A DNA stretch of 64,000 nucleotides from Nocardioides psychrotolerans (GTDB taxonomy: Bacteria; Actinomycetota; Actinomycetes; Propionibacteriales; Nocardioidaceae). Positions 33,690-41,830 of this stretch are shown piece after piece (the first letter of the stretch is position 1; every line of letters begins with the position of its first letter). The notes under the pieces are model-generated. The model did no database searches, was not told the origin of the DNA, and saw only the letters and a program-made list of their open reading frames with translations. The position numbers and the translations under genes are program-made. Where the stretch lies: contig NZ_FOQG01000018.1 of NCBI RefSeq assembly GCF_900113685.1, positions 1 through 64,000 of the forward strand, in the 5' to 3' direction.

Positions 33690-34388
33690 TCAGGTGATCG
33701 CCCGGGCCAGTTCCGGCAGCGATGTCACGGAAAGGTCCGGCCCTGTGAAGTACGCCGGGTACCTGGCCTCGGCGCGGTTGATCCAGGCTGTGCCGAGTCC
33801 GGCGCGCGCGGCCCCGTTGATGTCCCACGGGTGCACGGCGACCAACATGGCGTCTTCCGCGTCAACACCACACTCGGCCAGCGCATAGTCGTACGCGCCG
33901 GACGCTGGCTTCCAGAGGCCCGCTTCCTCTACCGAGAGGAGTCGTTCGAAGAGCGACCGGACGCCGGAATGCTCCAGGAGCGTCTCGGCCACCTGGGTGG
34001 ATCCGTTGCTCAGGGTGACGAGCCGGACTCCCAGGTCGGCCAGCGCGTGCAGGCCATCGGCCACGTCGGGGTGAAGTGCTAGCCCCGCGAAACCTGACAG
34101 CACGTGCTCGACAGCCTCGTCGAGGCCACGGTCGAGGTCTTGGCTCTCTAGCTCCAGGCGCAGCGACTCGGCGGCGAGCCGAGCGAACGGTTCGGCCATG
34201 CCGGACACCGTCAGGGCGAACCCGTCACGCAGCAACCCGGCGAACCAGGTCTGCGCCAAGAGCCTCGGAGCCCCGACGTCCTCGAACCTGACGGCGAGTG
34301 GAGACATGTCAGACAGTGTTTCGTTGACGTCGAACACCACGAGGTCGGGACGTCGTGGTCCGTCCAGGATGCTCGGGTGGTCCTTCAC
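33690..34388 (-). CDS. HAD superfamily, haloacid dehalogenase type II-like protein
   Basis: 232 aa. Motif I LVVFDVNETLSDMSPL (nucleophile Asp, with Val-Asn in the type II pattern DxNET), motif II LVTLSNGSTQVAETLLEHSG, motif III Lys in LWKPASGAYDYAL, motif IV MLVAVHPWDINGAARAGL. The DVNETL and SNGS signatures match L-2-haloacid dehalogenases, which hydrolyse 2-haloalkanoates; some members have other roles. GTG 34388 has a well-placed AAGGAG, so the longer upstream frame was rejected. Confidence 0.86.
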   Translation of the reverse strand: MKDHPSILDGPRRPDLVVFDVNETLSDMSPLAVRFEDVGAPRLLAQTWFAGLLRDGFALTVSGMAEPFARLAAESLRLELESQDLDRGLDEAVEHVLSGFAGLALHPDVADGLHALADLGVRLVTLSNGSTQVAETLLEHSGVRSLFERLLSVEEAGLWKPASGAYDYALAECGVDAEDAMLVAVHPWDINGAARAGLGTAWINRAEARYPAYFTGPDLSVTSLPELARAIT

Positions 34389-34517
34389 TTCGTGCTCCTT
34401 CGCCGGGGTCGGTCTGAGCTTGCCACTGGCGCAGCATCTCGCATGAGGCGCAGCCTTCGCTGCCCGAAACAACGACGACGTCGACCGCCGTGACGTCGTC
34501 GGCGGGGACTGCCACGG

Positions 34518-34550
34518 CGTAGGGCCGGAAGCGGTGCTTCCGGCCCTACG
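34518..34550. terminator. Strong hairpin downstream of the M4 protease gene
   Basis: A perfect 15-bp stem (34518-34532 pairing with 34536-34550; arms CGTAGGGCCGGAAGC and its complement) closes a 3-nt loop. It lies 84 bp past the leftward protease gene stop and before the leftward dehalogenase gene. A TTTTT run follows at 34560-34564 on the forward strand only, so as a classical terminator it points rightward; leftward use would be as a strong stem without U-tract. Confidence 0.6.
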
Positions 34551-34633
34551 CTGATCATCTTTTTCGCGGGGTTTGCGCCCGACCCGGAATCAGGTCGTGG
34601 CCGGCCACCACGTGGACTCAGTGGACGACCGCG

Positions 34634-36601
34634 CTAGCAGGGCTCCACTGCGTCAACGGTGAATCCCGGCGCCGTAACCGCGGCGTCGGAGGTGAACTGC
34701 ACCGATCCGGTCGAGGTCGTGATGCACGGGCTGGTCATCGGCCCGGCCACCGTGGCGTCCCCGTGGTAGGTCGCCAGGATCGTGCCCGCAGCGTCCCTGA
34801 CGTAGACGTAGTCGTAGTCGGCCTCCGTGCTGAGCTGGCTGAAGTGGAGCCTGAAGCCGGCGGTGCTGTTGTCGTAGGTCCACGTGCAGTCACCGTTGTT
34901 GCCGTACGGGTTCGGGGTCCCGAACGGCAGCGAGGCGCTCGCGTCGCCCACACACGGCGGCGGCGGCGGGGTGCCGCCGGCGCAGCTCTCGTGCACGCCC
35001 ACGGCGTCCCAGGCGGCTCTCACCTGCTTGTAGGTCTTGCCCATGGTGTCGCCGTCGGCTTTCGAGGTCGCCTTGGCGACGGCCACGGTCGCGTTGCGGG
35101 CGTCGCAGTAATTGGCGTACTCCGGGAGGCTGGTGAAGCCCGCGTAGTAGACCTGAGCCGCCTTGTCCACGCCCAAGCCGTCGACCACGATGCTGCAGTC
35201 CTTGGCCGCGGGGCCGGTGAGCAGGACACCGTGGTACTGGTTCGCGACGCAGCTAGCGTTGCGGCCGCCGTTGATCGTCAGGTAGTAGGCGTGGTTGGGG
35301 ATGCCACTGTTGGTGTGCACCCCGCCGTTGTCCGCTTCGCCGGTGTAGGCCTGGGAGAGGTGGCTCGGGTCGCCGTCCTGCTTGGGGTCGGCCATGTTGC
35401 GGAAACCGGGGGTCGGGTCGCCCGGCGTGTTGATGACGTCCTCGCCGATCAGCCAGTCGGGCTCCGCGGCCGGGTCGAGCCCGTTCTTGTCGGCGTAGAA
35501 CTCGATGGTGTTGCCCATGATGTCGCTGAAGGACTCGTTGAGCGCACCGGAGGCGTTTTCGTAGATGAGGCCCGAGGTGTACTCGGTGACGCCGTGGGTC
35601 AGCTCGTGGCCGTCCACGTCGAGGCCGCCGGCCAGTGACTTGCAGGTGGTGCCGTTGCCGTCGCCGTAGGTCATGTAGGCGCCGTTCCAGAAGGCGTTGC
35701 AGTAGGCCTGGCCGAAGTGGGTCACCGAGACGATCTGCATCCCGTTGTCGTCGATGCTGTCGCGGCCGAACGTGTCGGCGTAGAAGTCGTCGACCACGCC
35801 TGCGTAGTAGTGCGCGTCGACGCCGGCGGCTTGCCCGGGGCTGATGTTGCCCGGCAGGTCCCACACGTCGTCCGCGTCCGTCATCGTCGCGGCCCGGAAG
35901 GGGACGCCGTTCTGGCCGGTGTTAAACGCGTCCAGGGTGCGCTGGCGGTTGTCCTGCGACTGCAGCCGGTAGTCACCGGTAGCAGGCTTGGTGGTGCTGA
36001 TCGTCTTCCGGTCACCCTTCACCCCGATGCCCTCACCCTCGGCGAGCGCGTTGAACGCCTTGAGGGTCTCGCCGGTGGCCGCATCGACCCAGCGGACCGG
36101 GCGGCTGGTGTCGCGGATGCTCTGCACCTCGTAGAAGTACGTGTCGGTGCGCGGGTCGATCCGCAGCTCGGCGCTGAAGTCACCGCGCTCGCCGATCGCA
36201 CCCTTGACCTGGCCCAAGGCCTGGGCCTTGGTGAGCTTCGTCGTGTTGGAGGGCTGCAGATCGGGGAAGTAGGCGCCGATGACTGCCGTCGTGACGCCGT
36301 CTGCGCCCTTGATCACCGTGATCTGCCCCCCGAAGACGGTCGCAGCGCGCACCATCTGCTGGTAGCGGGTCGCGGTCGTGCCGTCGGGAAGCGTCTGGGT
36401 ATGCATCTTCGTCATGTGCGGCGGCAGCACGAAGTCGGCTGCCTTCTGGTCGGTCAGCGTGAACGAGCCGGCCGGGGTCGAGATCGCGCTTGTTGCCTCG
36501 CCTGGTGACGGCAGCGCCGACGACGATCCTGTGGCTGCGACGGTGGTCGCCGCGGCCAAGGCCGTAGCGGCCGAGATCGCGAATAGCGAGCGAAAACTCA
36601 T
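34634..36601 (-). CDS. Secreted M4 (thermolysin-like) metalloprotease with CUB-like C-terminal domain
   Basis: 655 aa with GGAGGG ahead of the ATG. Signal peptide at residues about 1-30 (SLFAISAATALAAATTVAATGSSSA). A propeptide follows with FTP/PepSY-type segments (QMVRAATVFGGQITVIK, YFYEVQSIRDTSRPVRWVDA). The M4 catalytic domain has zinc ligands H332 and H336 in HELTHGVTEY, catalytic E333, and third ligand E356 in GALNESFSDIMG; VHTNSGIPNHAYYL precedes the catalytic-His region. The last 105 or so residues have the pattern of a CUB domain (YGNNGDCTWTYDNSTAGFRL, ADYDYVYVRDAAGT, paired Cys). It is an extracellular endopeptidase, the tail probably binding substrate or surface. Confidence 0.9.
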   Translation of the reverse strand: MSFRSLFAISAATALAAATTVAATGSSSALPSPGEATSAISTPAGSFTLTDQKAADFVLPPHMTKMHTQTLPDGTTATRYQQMVRAATVFGGQITVIKGADGVTTAVIGAYFPDLQPSNTTKLTKAQALGQVKGAIGERGDFSAELRIDPRTDTYFYEVQSIRDTSRPVRWVDAATGETLKAFNALAEGEGIGVKGDRKTISTTKPATGDYRLQSQDNRQRTLDAFNTGQNGVPFRAATMTDADDVWDLPGNISPGQAAGVDAHYYAGVVDDFYADTFGRDSIDDNGMQIVSVTHFGQAYCNAFWNGAYMTYGDGNGTTCKSLAGGLDVDGHELTHGVTEYTSGLIYENASGALNESFSDIMGNTIEFYADKNGLDPAAEPDWLIGEDVINTPGDPTPGFRNMADPKQDGDPSHLSQAYTGEADNGGVHTNSGIPNHAYYLTINGGRNASCVANQYHGVLLTGPAAKDCSIVVDGLGVDKAAQVYYAGFTSLPEYANYCDARNATVAVAKATSKADGDTMGKTYKQVRAAWDAVGVHESCAGGTPPPPPCVGDASASLPFGTPNPYGNNGDCTWTYDNSTAGFRLHFSQLSTEADYDYVYVRDAAGTILATYHGDATVAGPMTSPCITTSTGSVQFTSDAAVTAPGFTVDAVEPC

Positions 36602-36989
36602 GGGGGTTCCCTCCGAGATGGGCTGGGCGACTGGGGGGTCGCTGTGTGAATCACGTCACGTTAGGCCCGAACTGACGGGTTGCCAAACCGACGCAGCGTC
36701 AGCGCCGAAGCCATCTGGTCGCCAGCCTCCCGAGGCGACGCCCACTGATTCAGTACCTGCGGAGGTGTCATTGAGTCGCGCCGGAACCTAGTCCTGTCTG
36801 CCTGCTCAGCACCGTGGGGCTTGCTCCTGACCCGGTCCAGACACGATGTCCACAAACGGATCCCGCTGCGGGCCGCGCCAGATGAGCAACGCGGAGTACT
36901 CGAGACTACGGGAGCAGCCCATCGCAGAAAGACGCACTCCGACGACCCCGTCGAGTACGAGACCATCATGACCGCACCAGCCGCTCAGC
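36602..36989. other. 388-bp intergenic region upstream of the protease gene
   Basis: No gene supported. Frames on both strands here lack a ribosome-binding site and recognisable motifs. It must contain the promoter of the leftward protease gene and follows the stop of the PhyH gene. No strong hairpin or repeat was noticed. Confidence 0.5.
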
Positions 36990-37976
36990 TCAGGTGTGGG
37001 CTCGTCCTACGAGCGGGTTGAGCTCGGAGACCGCGAGACCGCCCGGCTGCACCCCTGGCAAGAAGTCGCGCCACGTCCCGCTGATGAGCGTTGGAGACTC
37101 CACGACGCGGGCGCCGTCGGCGAAGTAGGTGGTCGCCAGTGCGCGCCGCGGCTGGGTGGTCAGGTTCGGTCCCGCGGTGTGGAAGCAGAGCGCGGAGTGG
37201 AAGGAGACGTCGCCCACGGCGAACGGCCCGGCCTCCACGGAGACGTCACGTTCAGCGAACCGGTGGGCGACCGCCTCGTCGTAGGACGTGCCCACCTTGT
37301 CGAACTCCAGGTCGGCTACCTCCTCGCGCACCCCGCGTCCGCGGGCGAACGACAGGGGGCCCATCCGACCGGGGATGGCCGACATCGGCATCCACGCGGT
37401 GACCGCCTGCACCGTCTGCAGTGGGAAGTGCTCCGCGTCGTGGTGCCAGGGGGTCCGGCCGCAGCCGGGCTCCTTGGACAGGGCGTTGTCGTGGTAGAGC
37501 CGCACCCCTGGCTCGCCGAGCAGCCCGGCGGCCAGTCCGCCGATCCGGGGCGAGAGGGCGACGGCTCTCATCAGGTCGTCGTGGAGCCACATCTGCTCCA
37601 GCGCGGTGAACCGGCCGGCCACGTGATTCCCGTGCTCGGCCTGCAGCAGCACCTCGAGACGGTCCGCGAGCCGGCGTACGACGGCGGGGGAGAGCACGCC
37701 GGGCAGCTTGACGAACGCCTCGCGACCGAACGCCTCGATCGACACCGCGTGGAGGACGTAGGGCTCCGCCAGCTCGCGCGCGAGCTGGTCGTCCGAGGCC
37801 GGGGCGACATCGGGCAGGCCCGGGCCGTCGACGAGGTCGGTGGGGGTCTGCTCATTCACCGCGAGGGTGACGTACCAGTCCCACCAGTCCTGGTCGTTGC
37901 CTGCCCAGTCCTGCTCCAGCCCGCCGGCTCGGTTTCCCTCGGGCAGCTTCTCGTTCCCCGTGATGCCGGACGTCAC
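36990..37976 (-). CDS. Phytanoyl-CoA dioxygenase (PhyH)-family Fe(II)/2-oxoglutarate oxygenase
   Basis: About 328 aa. The double-stranded beta-helix iron site is visible as HxD in GRTPWHHDAEHFPLQ and the distal His in FHSALCFHTAGPN, followed by the 2-oxoglutarate-binding Arg in TQPRRALATTYFADGARV. Such enzymes hydroxylate or desaturate small molecules and are frequent in specialised metabolism. Translation starts at a GTG overlapping the stop of the upstream methyltransferase (GTGA); a GTG two codons earlier is also possible. Substrate unknown. Confidence 0.85.
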   Translation of the reverse strand: MTSGITGNEKLPEGNRAGGLEQDWAGNDQDWWDWYVTLAVNEQTPTDLVDGPGLPDVAPASDDQLARELAEPYVLHAVSIEAFGREAFVKLPGVLSPAVVRRLADRLEVLLQAEHGNHVAGRFTALEQMWLHDDLMRAVALSPRIGGLAAGLLGEPGVRLYHDNALSKEPGCGRTPWHHDAEHFPLQTVQAVTAWMPMSAIPGRMGPLSFARGRGVREEVADLEFDKVGTSYDEAVAHRFAERDVSVEAGPFAVGDVSFHSALCFHTAGPNLTTQPRRALATTYFADGARVVESPTLISGTWRDFLPGVQPGGLAVSELNPLVGRAHT

Positions 37977-38785
37977 AGCCACAGCAGTGCCGCCTCGTGG
38001 GAGAAGGTGTACGAGCCGTCCGACGCACGACAGGAGGCGAGGTAGTCGCCCAGGACCGGCGCCGACTCCATCTCCGCCAGCGACACCGAGTCGTCGAAGG
38101 CGCAGCGCTGCAGGAAGCCCTCGACGACAGCCCGGTCGCTGGTGCCCGTGCGGTACGCGACGCGCTGGTCACGCACATCGGCGCCGGCGCGAACCAGGGC
38201 GTCGCGGACCTGCTCGGCGGTCGTGTACGGCGTGGCGTCGCGCACCCCGGCCCGGAAGGCGTCGTAGAAGACGAGGTAGTGGGAGGCCGCGGTGGCCTGG
38301 GCGACGAGGCCGAGGCCACCGGGGGCCAGTGCGGCGACGAGGCGCTCCGCAGCGAGGTCGAGCTCCGCAGGCGGCAGCGCGTAGAGGGCGTGGGTCGCCC
38401 ACACGACGTCGTAGCCGGCGTACGCGTCGGGCAGGTCCTGCAGCGTCATCACCAGGTCGTGGCGGGCGACGAAGGGGGCAGCCAGCACGGCGCGGGTCTC
38501 GTCGACCGAGAAGGCCGAGGGGTCCAGCAGGTCGTAGGCGACGTCGGGCACCTCGCCGAGATCGGCGTAGGTCCGCAGCGCGGTCGGGAACTTCCCGCTG
38601 CCGCAGGCGACGTCGAGCAGCGACCAGCCGTCGCGGGCGCGCTGACCGAGCAGGTGGGCCCAGTCAGCGGCCAGCGCGAGCTGGCGGTAGTCCTCGGTGG
38701 CAAGCGCGTAGAACGCCTCCATCCCGGTGCGGCCGGCCTCGCTCCAGTGCTCGAGGCTGCGCTCCGCTGTATCTCCTGTGCTCAC
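37973..38785 (-). CDS. Class I SAM-dependent methyltransferase
   Basis: 270 aa with SAM-binding motif I WSLLDVACGSGKFPTAL, motif II region VVWATHALYALPPAELDLA, and post-motif GGLGLVAQATAASHYLVFYD. AAGGAG precedes the GTG start at good spacing. It overlaps the PhyH oxygenase by 4 nt and is divergent (62 bp) from a second methyltransferase, so three genes may form a small tailoring cassette. Methyl acceptor unknown. Confidence 0.85.
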   Translation of the reverse strand: MSTGDTAERSLEHWSEAGRTGMEAFYALATEDYRQLALAADWAHLLGQRARDGWSLLDVACGSGKFPTALRTYADLGEVPDVAYDLLDPSAFSVDETRAVLAAPFVARHDLVMTLQDLPDAYAGYDVVWATHALYALPPAELDLAAERLVAALAPGGLGLVAQATAASHYLVFYDAFRAGVRDATPYTTAEQVRDALVRAGADVRDQRVAYRTGTSDRAVVEGFLQRCAFDDSVSLAEMESAPVLGDYLASCRASDGSYTFSHEAALLWL

Positions 38786-38847
38786 GACGCTCCTTCAGGG
38801 GCCACCGACAGTCGACCCTGTTGTCTCCGCATGCTTGAATCCCCCAA

Positions 38848-39714
38848 GTGTCCAACCTAGCCAGGCCATCCTCACCCTCCGAGACCCTTGGGCTGCTGGA
38901 CGCTGTGATCTCGGCCCGTGCCGTCGCTGGTGTACTCCCGGGCCTTGCCCCGGCCACCTACGCCCGCGACCATGCCTGTTTCGAAACCCGGTCGGACCAG
39001 CGCCGGCTGATTGCCGACCACCTCGTCACCGTGCTGGCGGACCGCAGGATCGGTCCGATCTCGATGCTCTCCGTGGGCTGCGGCGACGGGGCCCTGGACG
39101 CGAGGCTCGCGGCGACCCTGGCCGACGTGCTGCCGACCAGGCCGGTCCGTTACGTCGGCATCGACCCGTACGCCGGGAGCGCGGCCGCGTTCGTCGCCGC
39201 TCTGTCCGACCTGGACCGGGAGTCGCTGGAGACCCAGGTGCACGTCGCCACCTTCGACGAGGCCCCGGTCGCGGGACCCTTCGACGTGATCACCTTCGTG
39301 CACTCGATGTACTACGTGCCCCGGGTCGCCGAGACGCTCCGGGCGGCGTTCGACCTGCTCGGTCCGGGTGGTGAGCTGATCGTGGTCAACGCGCCCCGCG
39401 GAGTGCTGAACGCCCTGGTCGGCGTTCTCGCTCCCCCTCTCGAGGGCCACCGGCAGTGGTTCAGCGACGACGTCGTGGCCGGTTTCGCCGAGGCCGGTCA
39501 GCAGCTCGAGGAGATCGTCACCCTCGAGGGCCGCCTGGACCTGGCCGTCGCGAGCGACGCTGTCCTCGACTTCACCGTACAAGCACGACTGACCCCCGAG
39601 CTCAGGCCGCTGGTACGTGCCTACCTGCACGCGGTCTCGGTGCCCGACGCTTCTGGCGAGATGCGGGTCCCGCACCCGGTGGACGTGTTCTGCGTCAAAC
39701 GCAGCGACCTCTAG
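38848..39714 (+). CDS. Class I SAM-dependent methyltransferase, second copy
   Basis: 288 aa starting at GTG (VSNLARPSSPSETLGLLDAV). Motif I is ISMLSVGCGDGALDARLA, then VRYVGIDPYAGSAAAF, and DVITFVHSMYYVPRVAETLR followed by LLGPGGELIVVNAP. The YAR-D-HACFETRSDQR N-terminal region is like small-molecule N-methyltransferases, but that is a loose resemblance. Divergent from 37973-38785 with a shared 62-bp promoter gap. Function unknown. Confidence 0.83.
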   Translation: MSNLARPSSPSETLGLLDAVISARAVAGVLPGLAPATYARDHACFETRSDQRRLIADHLVTVLADRRIGPISMLSVGCGDGALDARLAATLADVLPTRPVRYVGIDPYAGSAAAFVAALSDLDRESLETQVHVATFDEAPVAGPFDVITFVHSMYYVPRVAETLRAAFDLLGPGGELIVVNAPRGVLNALVGVLAPPLEGHRQWFSDDVVAGFAEAGQQLEEIVTLEGRLDLAVASDAVLDFTVQARLTPELRPLVRAYLHAVSVPDASGEMRVPHPVDVFCVKRSDL

Positions 39715-39726
39715 GCGCCGTCGCCC

Positions 39727-40032
39727 TCAGGCTGCATACAGCTCTCGACTCGTGCTGGCGACCGACTCCGCGAAGTACGGGTTCTCCAGGGCAGCCACCG
39801 AGGCGAGGTCAACCGGGCGGCCGAAGAGTGCCTCAAGATCTTCCTTGAGACCGAAGTAGGCATCGAAGCGGCTCACAGGTGCGTCGTCGAACTCGACCAG
39901 GAAGTCGATGTCGCTGGTCGCTTCGTCGAAGCGATCCGTACCGGCGGAGCCGAACAGCAGGAGGCGACGCACGGCGTACTTCAGACACAGGGCCTCGATC
40001 GCGTGGCGATCGATCACCAACGGTCCCGTCAT
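39727..40032 (-). CDS. MNT-domain nucleotidyltransferase (minimal, MntA-like)
   Basis: 101 aa. Contains LLLFGSAGTDRFDEATSDIDFLVEFDD, the GS-x9-SDxD catalytic motif of minimal nucleotidyltransferases, then LKEDLEALFGRPVDLASV. Family members are usually antitoxins partnered with a HEPN protein (HEPN/MNT module), transferring AMP to the toxin. No HEPN gene is adjacent, so this is a solo copy. AGGAGG precedes the ATG. It neighbours an integrase gene, in keeping with a mobile region. Confidence 0.85.
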   Translation of the reverse strand: MTGPLVIDRHAIEALCLKYAVRRLLLFGSAGTDRFDEATSDIDFLVEFDDAPVSRFDAYFGLKEDLEALFGRPVDLASVAALENPYFAESVASTSRELYAA

Positions 40033-40162
40033 GGCTGCCTCCTGTCGCATCGTCGAGCCTTCGTTAACAGTCTCACCGATGAGCCGCGAAGGAAGCGACT
40101 GACTGTCCACAACTCGTCGTCAATCGGCTTCGCCGAGGTCAACGGGTCATACGCTGTGGCGC

Positions 40163-41311
40163 ATGGCCACGCCAACTCGACGCGCCAACGGCGAAGGATC
40201 TCGACCTGTTCAGCGCAAGGACGGTCGCGGGCAGATCCTGATCCGCCACACCGACGCGGACGGCGTCCGCAAGCGCGCGACGGTCACCGGACGAACCGCC
40301 AAGGAAACCCGTCAGAAGGCCGAGGGGGTCCGGGCCAGGCTGAAGAAGGAGCTGCCGGCCCGCGACACCCGACAGCTCGTCGACCAGTACGCCGCGGCCT
40401 GGATCAAGACCACCATGGCGAACTCGGACCGCAAGACGAGCACCAAGACGATGTACGCCGCCGTGGCCCGCCACCACATCATCGGCAGCCGGCTCGGCGC
40501 GACGCCCATGCACAGGGTGCGGCCGAGCGCGGTCGACGGGTGGCTGGCCGAGCTCCGCCGCAAGGGGCTCAGCGACTCGACAAGACGCAACGCCTACACG
40601 ATCCTGCGCGCCGTCGTCGACGCCGCGGTCAAGGACCGCGAGCTCGCCGAAAACCCCGTGGCCGCGATCACCCGCCCGCGCGTCGAGGTCAAGGAGGCGG
40701 AGTACCTCACTCCTGACCAGGTGAAGATCCTGCTCGAAGCAGCCCGCGGCACCCGTTACGGCCCGCTCTTCGAGTTCCTGGTCAACACCGGCCTCCGCCG
40801 CGGCGAGGCGCTCGCGCTCAAGTGGCGCAGCCACGTCAAGGAGGACGACGGCTGGCTCAAGATCCGCGGCACCTTGACGAGAGAGAACGGCGAGCTCGTC
40901 ACGACCAGCACGAAGACGGCGAAGTCCCAACGCGAGGTGCCCATCACCGACCGCACGGCCGAGATCCTCCAGCGGCTCCGGGCTCGCCAGGCAGCCGAGC
41001 GCGATCGGGCGGGCTCCCAGTGGAACGAAACCGGCTACGTCTTCACCACGTCCTTCGGCGAACCCTGCGACCCACGCAACGCGCTCCGGGCGCTCAAGGT
41101 GGCCGCCGACCAGGCCGGCCTGCCCAGCATCGGCCTCCACACCCTCCGGCACTCCGCCTCCAGCACCATGCTCGCCAACGGCGTCCCACTCAAGGTGGTC
41201 TCGGAGATCCTGGGCCACTCCTCGATCAGCATCACTGGCGACATCTACGGCCACGTCTCCCCAGACATCAGCGTCTCCGCGATGCAGGTGCTGAGCGATG
41301 CCCTTCGGTGA
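40163..41311 (+). CDS. Tyrosine-type site-specific integrase
   Basis: 382 aa. N-terminal AP2-like DNA-binding segment (RKDGRGQILIRHTDADGVRKRATV), SAM-like core-binding domain, then the catalytic domain. The catalytic residues are Arg in VNTGLRRGEALALKW, H-x-x-R in GLHTLRHSASSTML, His in ILGHSSISITGDIYGHV and the nucleophile Tyr in the same segment. All residues are intact, so it should be active. No recognisable attachment site or tRNA is directly next to it; the nearest tRNA gene is tRNA-Pro at 47.9 kb. An excisionase-like gene was not seen. Confidence 0.92.
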   Translation: MATPTRRANGEGSRPVQRKDGRGQILIRHTDADGVRKRATVTGRTAKETRQKAEGVRARLKKELPARDTRQLVDQYAAAWIKTTMANSDRKTSTKTMYAAVARHHIIGSRLGATPMHRVRPSAVDGWLAELRRKGLSDSTRRNAYTILRAVVDAAVKDRELAENPVAAITRPRVEVKEAEYLTPDQVKILLEAARGTRYGPLFEFLVNTGLRRGEALALKWRSHVKEDDGWLKIRGTLTRENGELVTTSTKTAKSQREVPITDRTAEILQRLRARQAAERDRAGSQWNETGYVFTTSFGEPCDPRNALRALKVAADQAGLPSIGLHTLRHSASSTMLANGVPLKVVSEILGHSSISITGDIYGHVSPDISVSAMQVLSDALR

Positions 41312-41423
41312 GACCGGTGGAATCTCCGAGTCCGCCACCGGTGGTGTTCAAGACCTCAGCAGGCGGGGCGCCCTCCGCGCCCCTGGCACTCGCCCGCTGC
41401 CCACCCGCGTCTATGGCGGTGGA

Positions 41424-41470
41424 CTGGGCGCATCGCCGGAAGCAGTTCCGGTCAGGGATCGCTTCCCGGC
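41424..41470. repeat. Dispersed imperfect repeat, copy 1
   Basis: A segment around TGGGCGCAT, GCCGGA, AGCAGTTCCGGTCAGGGA recurs with few changes at 43879-43926. Within it CCGGAA-GCAG-TTCCGG can form a small hairpin. The two copies bracket the peptidase remnant and the histidine kinase gene. They may be ends of a mobile or repetitive element; nature unproven. Confidence 0.5.
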
Positions 41471-41552
41471 GACACCACTGCCAACGGAGTCGAGTGCCTG
41501 ACCCGCCACCTCGAGCAGCACGTCGCGCGGGGGGGGAGGGGGGGAGCTCTCG

Positions 41553-41830
41553 GTGACCATCGTCGACATTGGCGAGGCCACCCGGATCGACGCCACCGGC
41601 CCGGCGTACGACGCAGCGCGCGCGGCCTTCGCGGAGGCCTGGGACGGCACTAAGCCGGTCGACATGCGAGTCGGTGGGTCGATCCCGTTCATCGCGGAGT
41701 TCCTCGAGGCGCTCCCGCGGGCCAGTGTGCTGGTCACCGGCGTCGAGGACCCCGACACCCGCGCCCACGGCGCCAGCGAGGGCCTGCACTTCGCGGAGTT
41801 CGAGCGGGTGGTGCTCGCAGGCGGCGTGAC
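41553..41830 (+). pseudogene. C-terminal fragment of an M20-family dipeptidase
   Basis: The forward frame carries the terminal part of an M20 metallopeptidase: DATGPAYDAARAAFAEAWDG, MRVGGSIPFIAEFLEALP, ASVLVTGVEDPDTRAHGASE and GLHFAEFERVVLA. This matches the last 90 residues of actinobacterial M20 dipeptidases including the conserved metal-ligand context DTRAHG.SEG. The remaining about 350 residues are absent and the 5' border is a G-rich tract (41528-41545). The end overlaps the start of antisense kinase sequence. It probably records an insertion or deletion by the adjacent mobile elements. Confidence 0.75.

Noticed and set aside
34309..34515. Short reverse ORF with a CASC motif upstream of the haloacid dehalogenase
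   Set aside because: It overlaps the dehalogenase start in another frame, has no ribosome-binding site and adjoins a hairpin; not enough evidence for a gene.
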